Below are positions 21,699-30,505 of a stretch of DNA of 64,000 bases, piece by piece. Below the pieces are notes generated by a model. The model did not search any database and was not told the origin of the DNA. It worked only from the letters and a program-made list of their open reading frames with translations. Source of the DNA: Niveibacterium microcysteis (GTDB lineage: Bacteria; Pseudomonadota; Gammaproteobacteria; Burkholderiales; Rhodocyclaceae). Positions within the stretch are counted from its first letter, which is position 1. Every line of letters starts with the position of its first letter. The stretch lies in assembly GCF_017161445.1 (NCBI RefSeq), contig NZ_CP071060.1, positions 4,340,001-4,404,000 of the forward strand, read 5' to 3'. The translations under genes and the position numbers were made by a program.

Positions 21699-23105
21699 AT
21701 GTCTGCTGTTGCCACTGAACACATCGAAAACCGCACCTTCGACGAGATCCAGCTAGGCCAGTCCGCTCGGCTGACTCGAACACTGCGTCTGCAGGACATC
21801 CAGCTCTTTGCGGTGGCGTCGGGCGACCTCAACCCGACGCACCTCGACAGCGACTATGCGCGTGATGTCGGCTTTGCGGGTGTCGTCGCGCACAGCATGT
21901 GGGGTGGCACCCTGGTGTCTTCGCTGCTGGGCAGCAGCCTGCCTGGCCCCGGCACCGTCTATCGCAGCCAGAATCTGCGCTTTCTCGCACCGCTGAGCCT
22001 GGGGGACACGCTGACCGTCACCGTGACCTGCCGCGACAAACACGCTGCAACGCACTGTGTGACGATGAGCTGCGAGGGCATCAATCAGGATGGCGAACGC
22101 ATCTTCGAAGGCGAAGCCGAGGTCATCGCGCCGACGGTAAAGGTACGCAAACCGGTGCCAGAACTGCCCGAGGTCACGGTGAACGACAGCCAGCGCCGCT
22201 ACGGCAACCTGATCGCGCTGACACAAGGGCTCAGCCCGATCCGCATTGGCGTGGCATGGCCCTGCTCTGAAGATTCGCTGGTCGGCCCGCTGCAGGCGCG
22301 CGACGAAGGCCTGGTGATACCGGTGCTCGTCGGTCCGCGCGCACGCATGGAACGGCTCGCGGCGCAATACGGTGCAAGCCTTGATGGCGTTGAAATCGTC
22401 GACGCGGAGTTCGAGGCCGACGCTGCAAAACTGGCTGCGGCGCTTGCGCGCGACGGCCGCGTCGACGCGCTGATGAAGGGCAGTCTGCATACCGACACCT
22501 TCATGGGCGCGGTGGTGTCGCGCGATGCGGGACTGCGCACCGGAAGGCGTGTCAGCCACGTTTTCGTCGCCGATGTGCCGACCTACCCGCGCCCGCTGCT
22601 GATCACGGACGCCGCAATCAACATCGAGCCGACCCTGGAAGAGAAGGTCGACATCCTGCAGAACGCGATCGAGCTGGCGCAGGCGATGGGCATCACGACA
22701 CCGCGGGTGGCGATTCTCTCTGCGGTGGAGATGGTCACAACCAAGATTCGCTCCACCTTCGAGGCCGCCGCGCTGTGCAAGATGGGCGACCGCGGGCAGA
22801 TCCGCGGCGCGCTGCTCGATGGGCCGCTCGCCTTCGACAACGCCATCTCGATGCTCGCCGCAAAGGCCAAAGGCATCGAATCGGAAGTGGCAGGGCGGGC
22901 CGACATCCTGCTGGTTCCGGACATGGAAGCCGGCAACATGCTGGCCAAGCAACTGCACTACCTTGCCGGCGCGCTGCTCGCGGGTGTGGTGCTCGGCGCA
23001 CGGGTACCGATCGTACTCACCAGCCGGGCCGATACGGCTCAGAGCCGTTCGATCTCCTGCGCGATTGCGCAATTGCTGGCTCACAAGAAACCGGTATCAC
23101 TGTGA
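21699..23105 (+). CDS. MaoC-like hydratase / phosphate acyltransferase fusion
   Basis: The protein has 468 residues from ATG 21699. A longer frame on this strand is antisense to glmU and is not used. The N-terminal half (about 1-140) is a MaoC/hot-dog domain with ASGDLNPTHLDSDYARDVGFAGVVAHSMWGG, matching R-specific enoyl-CoA hydratases. The C-terminal half is a phosphate acetyl/butyryltransferase domain: DALMKGSLHTDTFMG, RRVSHVFVADVP, ITDAAINIEPTLEEKVDI and AGNMLAKQLHYLAGA. Such fusions occur in proteobacteria, annotated as bifunctional enoyl-CoA hydratase/phosphate acetyltransferase. They would link beta-oxidation or polyhydroxyalkanoate metabolism to acyl-phosphate formation. The substrate length is unknown. 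It is divergent from glmU. Confidence 0.88.
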   Translation: MSAVATEHIENRTFDEIQLGQSARLTRTLRLQDIQLFAVASGDLNPTHLDSDYARDVGFAGVVAHSMWGGTLVSSLLGSSLPGPGTVYRSQNLRFLAPLSLGDTLTVTVTCRDKHAATHCVTMSCEGINQDGERIFEGEAEVIAPTVKVRKPVPELPEVTVNDSQRRYGNLIALTQGLSPIRIGVAWPCSEDSLVGPLQARDEGLVIPVLVGPRARMERLAAQYGASLDGVEIVDAEFEADAAKLAAALARDGRVDALMKGSLHTDTFMGAVVSRDAGLRTGRRVSHVFVADVPTYPRPLLITDAAINIEPTLEEKVDILQNAIELAQAMGITTPRVAILSAVEMVTTKIRSTFEAAALCKMGDRGQIRGALLDGPLAFDNAISMLAAKAKGIESEVAGRADILLVPDMEAGNMLAKQLHYLAGALLAGVVLGARVPIVLTSRADTAQSRSISCAIAQLLAHKKPVSL

Positions 23106-23216
23106 GGCTGCATTGGCAGCCCACGCGGTAACCGGTTAACACCCGCTTAGGTGAACCCAGGCGAAGAATCTCCTCACGGTCGCGCAGTCGGCCGAAACTC
23201 AACAGAGGAGACAGCC

Positions 23217-23795
23217 ATGGGTAAGAAGATCCTGATGATGGTGGGCGATTTCGGTGAAGACTACGAAATCATGGTGCCGTTCCAGGCGCTACTCGCGGTC
23301 GGCCACACTGTGCACGCCGCCTGCCCTGACAAGAAAGCCGGCGACGCGATCGCCACCGCGATCCACGATTTCGAAGGCCAGCAGACCTACTCGGAAAAGC
23401 GCGGCCACAACTTCACCCTCAACGCCAGCTTCGCCGAAATCCGCGCCGAGAATTACGACGCGCTGGTAATCCCCGGCGGCCGCGCACCCGAGTACCTGCG
23501 CCTCAATCCGGCGGTGATCGCCGCAGTGCGGCACTTCTTCGATGCAGGCAAGCCGGTCGCCGCAATCTGCCATGGCGCGCAATTGCTGGCAGCCGCCCGC
23601 GTGCTGGAGGGCCGCACCTGCTCCGCCTATCCGGCCTGCCGCGCAGAAGTGGAACTGGCGCATGGCAAGTACGCCGAGATTGCGATCGATGCCGCAGTGA
23701 CGGACGGCAATCTCGTCACCGCACCCGCGTGGCCGGCCCACCCCGCGTGGATCGCGCAGTTCCTCGCTGTGCTTGGTACGCGGATCGAGGCCTGA
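23217..23795 (+). CDS. DJ-1/PfpI family protein
   Basis: The protein has 192 residues from ATG 23217, preceded by GAGGAGACAGCC, a good ribosome-binding site. The frame upstream to 23151 lacks conservation. It has [23 protein letters not shown] at the N-terminus with the glutamate-containing E-D motif, and [15 protein letters not shown] near residue 115, where Cys-His is the catalytic-type nucleophile of PfpI/DJ-1 proteins. The family includes glyoxalase III-like and protein-repair enzymes. The role here is unknown. It is probably a monocistronic gene: hairpins at 23799 and 23829 follow its stop. Confidence 0.88.
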   Translation: MGKKILMMVGDFGEDYEIMVPFQALLAVGHTVHAACPDKKAGDAIATAIHDFEGQQTYSEKRGHNFTLNASFAEIRAENYDALVIPGGRAPEYLRLNPAVIAAVRHFFDAGKPVAAICHGAQLLAAARVLEGRTCSAYPACRAEVELAHGKYAEIAIDAAVTDGNLVTAPAWPAHPAWIAQFLAVLGTRIEA

Positions 23796-23798
23796 GCA

Positions 23799-23818
23799 GT
23801 AGCCCCGGCAGGGGCTAC
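23799..23818 (+). terminator. Hairpin after the PfpI gene
   Basis: GTAGCCCC-GGCA-GGGGCTAC, 8-bp perfect stem, beginning 4 bp after the stop. There is no clear T run, so termination is likely but not certain. Confidence 0.55.
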
Positions 23819-23828
23819 GATCTCACCC

Positions 23829-23852
23829 GTGGCAGGCCGCCCGGCCTGCCAC
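23829..23852. repeat. Perfect hairpin palindrome in the RHH-gene leader
   Basis: GTGGCAGGCCG then CCGGCCTGCCAC, 24 bp, 25 bp before the ATG of the RHH gene. It could regulate that gene or back up the terminator of the PfpI gene. Confidence 0.6.
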
Positions 23853-23876
23853 GCTGCGTCCGGGGGGATCGCTCTC

Positions 23877-24248
23877 ATGTGTCAGGTGTTCATCGGCGCC
23901 GATGCGGCGCTCTATCAGGCCCGAGCACGCTCGCTGCGCTTGCGCGGCGTATCCACGTCGATCCGGCTCGAAAACCTGTTCTGGCGCGTGCTCGAAGACA
24001 TCGGCGCACGCGACGGCCTGAGCCTGTCGCAGCTGATTGCCAAGCTCTACGACGAACTCGCCGAGACCGACGGCGACCTTGGCAATTTCACATCCTTCCT
24101 GCGCGTCAGCTGCCTGCGCTACCTCTCGCTGCAGTTGCTCGGCGCGATCCCGCAGGGCAACGACATCCCGATCGCGAGCCTCGATGCGACCCGCGTGCTG
24201 GCCGCCGAACGCGCCCTGCGCAGCGCCGCAACGCAGAGTCGGATGTAG
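23877..24248 (+). CDS. Ribbon-helix-helix domain protein
   Basis: The protein has 123 residues from ATG 23877 (MCQVFIG). A 16-residue longer frame is rejected as it runs back through the palindrome. The core GVSTSIRLENLFWRVLEDIGARDGLSLSQLIAKLYDEL (about 28-65) is the ribbon-helix-helix fold of the RHH_4 type: an arginine-containing strand followed by two helices with 'LS.LI'. Such proteins in alphaproteobacteria and betaproteobacteria are presumed DNA-binding regulators with unknown targets. The second half (SFLRVSCLRYLSLQLLG) is helical. It is upstream of uppP but has no obvious link to it. Confidence 0.75.
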   Translation: MCQVFIGADAALYQARARSLRLRGVSTSIRLENLFWRVLEDIGARDGLSLSQLIAKLYDELAETDGDLGNFTSFLRVSCLRYLSLQLLGAIPQGNDIPIASLDATRVLAAERALRSAATQSRM

Positions 24249-24324
24249 CTGCACCGCGTGCCACGCTGCACGCTACGCCGCCAAAGTCGCCCGGCGGCGA
24301 CACGGGATTGTTGCAGTGCAACCG

Positions 24325-24330
24325 TATAAT
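24325..24330 (+). promoter_or_regulatory. -10 box of the uppP gene
   Basis: TATAAT at the consensus, 30 bp before the uppP ATG. No good -35 is seen at 16-18 bp upstream, so this is a weak or extended-type promoter. Confidence 0.5.
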
Positions 24331-24359
24331 CGCCGCACCCTCTTTCTCCCGCGCTCCCC

Positions 24360-25184
24360 ATGGACCTGCTGATTCTGTTGAAGGCGCTGATTCTCGGCGT
24401 CGTCGAAGGCCTTACCGAATTCCTGCCGATCTCGTCGACCGGCCACCTGATCCTCGCCGGGCAATTGCTCGATTTCAATGACGAGCGCGGCAAGCTGTTC
24501 GAAATCGTGATCCAGTCCGGCGCAATCTTCGCCGTGGTGCTCGAATACCGCCAGCGCCTGGTCGGCGCGTTCATGCATGCCCGCAGCGACGCGCAAGCCC
24601 TGCGTTTCCTGGTGAACGTGGCGATCGCGTTCGTGCCGCTTGCAGTACTCGGGCTGGTATTCGGCAAGCAGATCAAGGCTCACCTTTTCAATGCGCCAGT
24701 CGTGGCCTCCACCTTCATCCTTGGTGGCCTGGTAATCCTGTGGGCCGAATCGCGGCAAAAATTCACCCGCGTCGAGACGGTCGACCAGATGACTTATCTG
24801 GATGCGCTCAAGCTCGGTATCGCCCAGGCCTTTGCGCTGATCCCCGGCACCTCGCGTTCGGGCTCAACGATCATCGGCGGCATGCTGTTCGGGCTGTCGC
24901 GCAGAGCGGCGACGGAGTTCTCGTTCTTCCTCGCCATCCCGACCCTGTTCCTCGCCTCGCTCTACCAGCTCTACAAGGAACGCGCACTGCTCGCCGCGGA
25001 TGATATCGGCATGTGGGCAGTCGGTTTCCTCGCTGCCTTTGCCTCCGCCTACCTGTGCGTGCGCTGGCTGCTGCGTTACATCATGACGCACGACTTCCGC
25101 CTCTTCGCCTGGTACCGCATCGCCTTCGGCCTGCTGATCCTGCTCACCTGGCAGATGGGCTGGGTTGCCTGGGTCGATCATTAA
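24360..25184 (+). CDS. uppP: Undecaprenyl-diphosphate phosphatase (BacA-type)
   Basis: The protein has 274 residues from ATG 24360. It recycles undecaprenyl-pyrophosphate, the lipid carrier of peptidoglycan and other envelope sugars, in the inner membrane. It shows [19 protein letters not shown] near residue 14 (the E/SSTGH active-site region) and the second conserved block [13 protein letters not shown] near residue 165. About eight membrane helices. Length (usual 270) fits. Overexpression of this gene gives bacitracin resistance in other bacteria. It stands alone with a TATAAT box just upstream. Confidence 0.96.
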   Translation: MDLLILLKALILGVVEGLTEFLPISSTGHLILAGQLLDFNDERGKLFEIVIQSGAIFAVVLEYRQRLVGAFMHARSDAQALRFLVNVAIAFVPLAVLGLVFGKQIKAHLFNAPVVASTFILGGLVILWAESRQKFTRVETVDQMTYLDALKLGIAQAFALIPGTSRSGSTIIGGMLFGLSRRAATEFSFFLAIPTLFLASLYQLYKERALLAADDIGMWAVGFLAAFASAYLCVRWLLRYIMTHDFRLFAWYRIAFGLLILLTWQMGWVAWVDH

Positions 25185-25343
25185 TCCCGTTATCGGCCGA
25201 CGATGATGTCGGCGGCATTTACATTTCTGCCATGCGGGGCCGCGGTCGCAAGACGGCGGCCCTTGTAATATCTGGGCTGCCAAGCAGCAGGTCCGGCCCT
25301 TGCTTTAGAGCTAGCCGTCCCCTCATTGGCTCCGGCAACCATC

Positions 25344-25931
25344 ATGAAACTCGGAAAACTCATCGTCGCAATCCTTGCAAGCGCCGCGGCAACCGCGTCG
25401 TTCGCATTCCCGATCGCCCCGTTGGGCACCGAAGGCATCAAGGTCACGGTCACCTCGACGGACACGATTGTTGCTACCTACCAGGGCAACTCGGCCGGAT
25501 ACAGCAATGATCTTTACCTTGCGCTCAATGGACTCGGCGCGCCAGGCGACGACGGCGACCTGAGCAACGACCTGTTCCTGTTCAACAACCACGCGTCGGC
25601 GGTGGGTAGCACCGTGGCGCTCGGCAGCTTTGCAGTCGGCACCGAACTGATCTTCCGGCTTCATGTGAACAACACCGGCGATGACTTCTACACCGGCCCC
25701 AGCACGCGTAACGCCGACGGCAAGGCGCACGCTCGAGTGCAGTCGGAATGGATGCCGCACGAAGCCCTGGTGAGCTTTGAGGATCTGTTCAACACGCCGG
25801 AATACCCTGCCGGTTACAACGATCTGAGCTTCTCTTTCACAAACACGCGCGGCGCCGAAGTACCCGAACCTGGCACGCTGGCGCTGATTGGCCTTGGGCT
25901 TGCAGCCGCGGCGCTGCGTCGCCGCGCCTAA
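25344..25931 (+). CDS. PEP-CTERM sorting domain protein
   Basis: The protein has 195 residues from ATG 25344. Signal peptide MKLGKLIVAILASAAATASFAF. The mature beta-rich domain (FPIAPLGTEGIKVTVTSTDTIVATYQG, then LFLFNNHASAVGSTVALGSF) has no assigned family. The C-terminus VPEPGTLALIGLGLAAAALRRR is the PEP-CTERM signal: PEP motif, one membrane helix, and basic tail. Proteins of this kind are processed by an exosortase and displayed in exopolysaccharide-producing bacteria. No exosortase is in the window. The presence of a pel operon fits that lifestyle, but the two are not adjacent. Confidence 0.9.
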   Translation: MKLGKLIVAILASAAATASFAFPIAPLGTEGIKVTVTSTDTIVATYQGNSAGYSNDLYLALNGLGAPGDDGDLSNDLFLFNNHASAVGSTVALGSFAVGTELIFRLHVNNTGDDFYTGPSTRNADGKAHARVQSEWMPHEALVSFEDLFNTPEYPAGYNDLSFSFTNTRGAEVPEPGTLALIGLGLAAAALRRRA

Positions 25932-25987
25932 GCCGTACGTATTTTCGCCGAGAGGCAGCACGGCCCGGATGCGATAAGCTCCGGGCC

Positions 25988-26557
25988 GTGATCATTTATC
26001 TCCACGGTTTCCGTTCCTCGCCCGCCTCTTCGAAGGCGCAGGATCTGCATGCGCGCCTGACTGAACTCGGGCGCGGCGATGCGTTCTGGTGCGAAGCCTT
26101 GTCACACGAACCGGCGCGGGCGATCGCGCAGGCCGAGGCCGCCATTGCAGCGTCCCCGGTGCGGCCCACATTGGTCGGCAGCTCGCTGGGGGGCTTCTAT
26201 GCGACCTGGCTCGCCGAGAAGCACGACCTGCGAGCGGTGCTGATCAACCCGGCCGTGTTCCCGGAAGGTTTCGACGCCACACCCTTCGTCGGTACGCATT
26301 CGAACCTCTACACCGGCGAAGTGTTCGAGTTCACCTGGGCGCATGTCGCCCAGATCGATGCCTTGCGCCTGCCCCGCATCGCTCACCCGGAACGATTCTG
26401 GCTGCTGGCGGAGGAAGCCGATGAAGTGCTCGACACTCGCGTATCGGTAGCGCGCTTCGCTGGGGCCAGACAGACCGTGCTGCCGGGCGGCGACCACAGC
26501 TTCACGCGCTGGCACGACTACATCGACGCGATCATCGATTTCGCGTCCGCACCGTGA
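25988..26557 (+). CDS. YqiA-type serine esterase
   Basis: The protein has 189 residues from GTG 25988, giving MIIYLHGFRSSPASSKAQ. It is the alpha/beta hydrolase YqiA/YcfP family: GSSLGGFYATWLAEKH around residue 63 is the nucleophile elbow (GxSxGG) with catalytic Ser. Residues near LAEEADEVLD and GGDHSFTRW provide the Asp and His of the triad. YqiA hydrolyses short-chain acyl esters and possibly acyl-CoA. The physiological substrate is not known. It ends where rarD begins (4-bp overlap), so the two are probably translated together. Confidence 0.9.
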   Translation: MIIYLHGFRSSPASSKAQDLHARLTELGRGDAFWCEALSHEPARAIAQAEAAIAASPVRPTLVGSSLGGFYATWLAEKHDLRAVLINPAVFPEGFDATPFVGTHSNLYTGEVFEFTWAHVAQIDALRLPRIAHPERFWLLAEEADEVLDTRVSVARFAGARQTVLPGGDHSFTRWHDYIDAIIDFASAP

Positions 26558-27441
26558 GCGGCAAGGCCGCGCGCACCGGGCTCGCCTGCGCGCTCGGTGC
26601 TTTCAGCGTCTGGGGCCTGTCGCCGCTTTATTTCCACGCCGTCGGTTCGATTCCCGCGGGCGAGATCGTCGCGCACCGCGTGGTGTGGTCCGTGCTGCTG
26701 CTGGCCGCATGGATCGGCTGGCGACAGGGTTACGGCACGCTGCGCAGCGTGTTCGGCCAGCCGCGCCTGATCGCACTGCTCGCCCTCACCGCAAGCCTGA
26801 CGAGCCTGAACTGGCTGGTCTTCGTATGGTCGGTCGGGGCCGGCCGGCTGGTCGAGTCCAGTCTTGGCTACTTCATCAACCCGCTGGTCAATGTGCTGTT
26901 CGGCCGGCTCTTCCTCGGCGAGCGGCTGCGCCCGCTGCAGCGCATCGCCGTAGCCATCGCCACAGCCGGCGTTGCGCTTAAAGTCTGGCAGACCGGCCAG
27001 CTGCCGTGGATCGCACTGTTCCTCGCCGGCACCTTCGGCACATACGGGCTGCTGCGCAAGCGAGCACCGATTGATGCGCAGAACGGCCTTTTCATCGAAA
27101 CCCTGCTCGTCGCGCCAATCGCGATCGGCTACCTCGGCTGGCTGGCAGCCCAGGGCGATCTGCATTTGGGCGCGACGTCTGCCGTCACCGCGCTGCTTCC
27201 GTTCGCCGGCGTCATGACCACAATTCCGCTCGCGCTCTTTGCCGAAGCGGCACGCCGCTTGCCGCTATCGACGGTAGGCCTGGTGCAATACCTGTCGCCC
27301 ACGCTGAACTTCCTGATCGCAGTCTGGGTCTTCGGCGAAGCCTTCCGGGGCGGCGATCTCGCGGCATTCGGGCTGATCTGGGCCGCGCTGGCGCTGTACT
27401 CGGCCGACGCGCTGCGCGCCGGCAAGCCCGCCACACACTGA
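26554..27441 (+). CDS. rarD: RarD/EamA-type membrane transporter
   Basis: The protein has 295 residues from GTG 26554, overlapping the YqiA stop. About ten membrane helices in two EamA repeats: FSVWGLSPLYFHAV with HRVVWSVLLLAAW first, then an inner LNWLVFVWSVGAGRLVESSLGYFINPLVNVL. The RarD subfamily signature includes 'LNW.vfiWav..g...e.SLGYFInPL', present here. RarD was linked to chloramphenicol resistance in E. coli, but the true substrate of the family is uncertain. The next gene starts 60 bp downstream behind its own TATACT-like box, so the operon may end here. Confidence 0.88.
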   Translation: MSGKAARTGLACALGAFSVWGLSPLYFHAVGSIPAGEIVAHRVVWSVLLLAAWIGWRQGYGTLRSVFGQPRLIALLALTASLTSLNWLVFVWSVGAGRLVESSLGYFINPLVNVLFGRLFLGERLRPLQRIAVAIATAGVALKVWQTGQLPWIALFLAGTFGTYGLLRKRAPIDAQNGLFIETLLVAPIAIGYLGWLAAQGDLHLGATSAVTALLPFAGVMTTIPLALFAEAARRLPLSTVGLVQYLSPTLNFLIAVWVFGEAFRGGDLAAFGLIWAALALYSADALRAGKPATH

Positions 27442-27501
27442 AGCCGCCGGGGGCATCGAGCGCTCCGCTATACTTTGCGGTTTGCTTGATCTTGGGCTGC
27501 C

Positions 27502-29409
27502 ATGCACGTGCTGTTCGAAGAGGATGGGGCCTTCAAGCCCGCCACGATCCTCACCCAAACCGATACCTCGCTTCAGGTGGAAACACCGCATGGCAAGCGG
27601 GTGAAGCTCAAGACCGCCAACGTGCTGATGCGTTTCGACCGGCCGGCGGCGGGCGACCTGATGGCCGCCGCGGAACGCGAAGCCGAAGGGCTGGAAACCG
27701 AATTCCTGTACGAAGTGTGTGGCGACGACGAATTCGCCTTCACCGATCTGGCGCAGGATTACTTCGGCCATGTGCCGAATGCGGTGGAGTCGGTCGCGCT
27801 GCTGCTCAAACTCCAGGCCTCACCGATCCACTTCCACCGCAAGGGCAAGGGCCGCTTCCGCAAGGCGCCGCCTGAGATTCTTCAAGCCGCGCTGGCCGGG
27901 CTTGAGAAGAAGCGCCTGCAGCAGGAAACCGTGGAACGCTACGCTAGCGAACTCGAAGCGGGTCGTTTGCCGCCGGAAGTCGCCGCGATCGTCACGCAAC
28001 TGCTGGTCAAACCGGATCGCAACCGGCTCGAGACCAAGGGCGTGGAACTCGCCTGCGAACGCAGCGGCCGCACCCTGCCGCAACTGCTGCTCGCCTGCGC
28101 CGCCTTCCCGAACGCCCACGCCTACCACCGCGCACGCTTCCTGTCGGAGCACTTCCCCGACGGCATCGAGTTTCCGCCGCACGAAGTGCCTGCGCCGGTG
28201 CACGCGCTGTCGCGCGCCGACGTGCGCGCCTTCTCGATCGACGACGCCACCACCACCGAAATCGACGATGCGTTCTCGATCACGCCGCGCGCCGCTGGTG
28301 GCTGGCATATCGGCATCCATATCGCCGCACCGGGCATCGGCATCCCGCAGGGTGCGCCGCTCGACGCCGTGGCGCGCAAGCGTCTCTCCACGGTGTACAT
28401 GCCGGGCGACAAGATCACGATGCTGCCGGACGACGCGGTGTCGGCCTACACCCTCTCCGAGGGACGTGATTGCCCGGCCGTGTCGCTGTATGTGGACGTC
28501 AATGCCGACTACTCGATCGCGGGCCATTCGAGCCGGGTCGAGATCGTGCCGGTCATCGCCAACCTGCGTCATCACGACATCGAACCCTGGTTCAACGAGA
28601 CCACACTCGCCGCCGAACTGCCGAACGCACCGTGGCGCGATGAACTGAAACTGCTGTGGGAGTTCGCCACCGTGCTTGAAGCCGGCCGCGGCAAGCCTTC
28701 GGCGAACCAGAACGCCTTCGACTTCAATTTCTACGTCGACTGGGATGTGGAAACGGCTGACGGCCCCGGCCTCGTCGATATCCAGCGCCGCAAGCGCGGC
28801 TCCCCGCTCGACAAGCTGGTTGCCGAGCTGATGATCCTTGCCAACAGCACCTGGGGCCGCGTGCTGGCCGATGCCGGCATCCCTGCGATCTACCGTGCAC
28901 AGACCGGCGGCCGCGTGCGCATGACCACCGCCGCCGCGCCACACGATGGCCTGGGCGTCGATTGCTATGCGTGGTCGAGCTCACCGCTGCGTCGCTACGT
29001 CGATCTAGTCAACCAGCGCCAGCTGATCGCACTGCTATCGAACGAGCCCGCCCCCTTCGGCAAAGGCTCGGCCGAACTCGCCGCCGCGATGAACGACTTT
29101 GAACTCGCGTACGCGGCCTATGCGGACTACCAGCGCCAGATGGAACGCTACTGGTGCCTGCGCTGGCTGCGTCAGAAAGGCCCGGATTACCAGCCGGAAG
29201 GGCATGTCTGGCGTGAGAACCTCGTGCGCTTCAACGACATCCCGCTGGTCGTCAAGGTGCCGTCGCTGCCCAACCTCGATGCCGGCACGCATATCCGCCT
29301 CGCGATCGAACGTTACGACGACCTCGCGCCCGACCTCGTGGCCCGCTATGTGGAGACGCTCGCGCCTGATGCCGATGTCCTGACGACGGACGAGGAAGAC
29401 GGCCTGTAA
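27502..29409 (+). CDS. RNase II family 3'-5' exoribonuclease
   Basis: The protein has 635 residues from ATG 27502, preceded by a possible -10 (TATACT at 27469). The N-terminal region, about residues 1-230, differs from E. coli RNase II and is probably an OB/winged-helix part. The RNB catalytic domain starts near residue 240: FSIDDATTTEIDDAFSI holds the Asp ligands of the catalytic metal, and later RLSTVYMPGDKITMLPDD, RVRMTTAAAPHDGLGVDCY and SSPLRRYVDLVNQRQL are RNB hallmarks. It degrades single-stranded RNA. The architecture (short N-terminus, no clear S1) resembles the RNB-domain proteins annotated as 'ribonuclease catalytic domain-containing'. Confidence 0.9.
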   Translation: MHVLFEEDGAFKPATILTQTDTSLQVETPHGKRVKLKTANVLMRFDRPAAGDLMAAAEREAEGLETEFLYEVCGDDEFAFTDLAQDYFGHVPNAVESVALLLKLQASPIHFHRKGKGRFRKAPPEILQAALAGLEKKRLQQETVERYASELEAGRLPPEVAAIVTQLLVKPDRNRLETKGVELACERSGRTLPQLLLACAAFPNAHAYHRARFLSEHFPDGIEFPPHEVPAPVHALSRADVRAFSIDDATTTEIDDAFSITPRAAGGWHIGIHIAAPGIGIPQGAPLDAVARKRLSTVYMPGDKITMLPDDAVSAYTLSEGRDCPAVSLYVDVNADYSIAGHSSRVEIVPVIANLRHHDIEPWFNETTLAAELPNAPWRDELKLLWEFATVLEAGRGKPSANQNAFDFNFYVDWDVETADGPGLVDIQRRKRGSPLDKLVAELMILANSTWGRVLADAGIPAIYRAQTGGRVRMTTAAAPHDGLGVDCYAWSSSPLRRYVDLVNQRQLIALLSNEPAPFGKGSAELAAAMNDFELAYAAYADYQRQMERYWCLRWLRQKGPDYQPEGHVWRENLVRFNDIPLVVKVPSLPNLDAGTHIRLAIERYDDLAPDLVARYVETLAPDADVLTTDEEDGL

Positions 29410-29433
29410 TCTGCGCGTTACACTCGCGTCCCG

Positions 29434-30480
29434 ATGCCCAACGCCCAGACTCCACGCAAACCCACGACGGCCGCCCCCGCTGCCCGCACAAGCGGTGCAC
29501 GGGCGCCATCGGGCGCCGCCGCCGAGGCCGCTAAGCCCGCCCCGGCTGCCGCAGCGAAGGCCACTCCGGCCAAGCCGGCTACCGCCAAGCGCCGCCGCCT
29601 GCGCCTGCCGCCAGCGACGCGCCGCATCGGCAGCGAGAACATCTTCTGGGGCGCGGTGGCCGTGTCGATCGTGCTGCATGCGGTGCTGCTTGCCCTGCAG
29701 TTCTCGATGCCGGACAACAAGGCCAATCGCCAACGCGACAAGGGCCTCGACATCGTGCTGGTCAACGCCAAGCACGCCCGCGCACCGAAAGACGCCCAGG
29801 CGCTGGCGCAAGCCAACCTGGATGGGGGCGGCAACAGCAAGACCAAGGCGCTGCCGACCACGCCGCTGCCGCCACAGGACCAGACACGCGACGGCGAGTC
29901 GCTGATGGATGCGCAGCGACGCATCGAGCAGCTCGAAGCACAGCAGCGCGAGCTGCTCAAACAGAGCAAGAGCCTCAAGCAGTCGCAGATCGATCTCGCG
30001 AAACCGCAGCAGAATCCCGAGCCCCCGAAAGTGGCTGGCTTCGAGCTGGTGGAGCACGCACGCGCGATCGCCCGCCAGGAAGCGGTGATCGACAAGAACC
30101 TGCAGGAATACGCGCAGCGGCCGCGCAAGGCCTTTGTCGGCGCACGCACCACCGAATACCGCTTCGCGCAGTACGTCGAAGACTGGCGCCAGAAGATCGA
30201 GCGTGTCGGCACGCTGAACTTCCCGCGCGACCGCAACGGCAAGATCTACGGCAGCCTGCTGATCGCCGTCGAGATCAAGTCCGACGGCTCGATCGCCAGC
30301 GCCGAGGTGCGCCGCTCGTCCGGCAATCAGGTGCTGGATGACGCCGCGATGCGAATCCTGCAGCTTGCCTCGCCGTTTGCCCCGTTCCCGGCGAACATCC
30401 GCAAGGATGTCGACGTGCTGGTGATCGCACGTACCTGGAACTTCTCGAAGGAAGGCGACGCGCTGGATGCACGGCGCTGA
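29434..30480 (+). CDS. TonB family energy transducer
   Basis: The protein has 348 residues from ATG 29434. N-terminal Ala/Pro/Lys-rich cytoplasmic stretch of about 65 residues, then a single membrane helix (FWGAVAVSIVLHAVLLALQFS). A long polar region with coiled-coil character follows (AQRRIEQLEAQQRELLKQSKSLKQSQID, about residues 155-190). The C-terminal TonB-type domain has YVEDWRQKIERVGTLNFP, GSLLIAVEIKSDGSIASAEVRRSSGNQVLDDAA and AMRILQLASPFAPFP. The long cytoplasmic leader is unusual for TonB, whose N-terminus is normally short. It is likely a periplasmic transducer for receptors elsewhere in the genome. Upstream of aroE and mtgA. Confidence 0.85.
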   Translation: MPNAQTPRKPTTAAPAARTSGARAPSGAAAEAAKPAPAAAAKATPAKPATAKRRRLRLPPATRRIGSENIFWGAVAVSIVLHAVLLALQFSMPDNKANRQRDKGLDIVLVNAKHARAPKDAQALAQANLDGGGNSKTKALPTTPLPPQDQTRDGESLMDAQRRIEQLEAQQRELLKQSKSLKQSQIDLAKPQQNPEPPKVAGFELVEHARAIARQEAVIDKNLQEYAQRPRKAFVGARTTEYRFAQYVEDWRQKIERVGTLNFPRDRNGKIYGSLLIAVEIKSDGSIASAEVRRSSGNQVLDDAAMRILQLASPFAPFPANIRKDVDVLVIARTWNFSKEGDALDARR

Positions 30481-30505
30481 GCGCAAGCCACCACAGGAGC
30501 CAGCG

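Noticed and set aside
21753..23084. 443-residue minus-strand frame opposite the hydratase fusion
   Set aside because: It mirrors a conserved gene and shows no family features.
29035..30486. 483-residue minus-strand frame opposite the TonB-like gene
   Set aside because: Arg/Leu/Gly-rich shadow. The plus-strand protein has clear domains.
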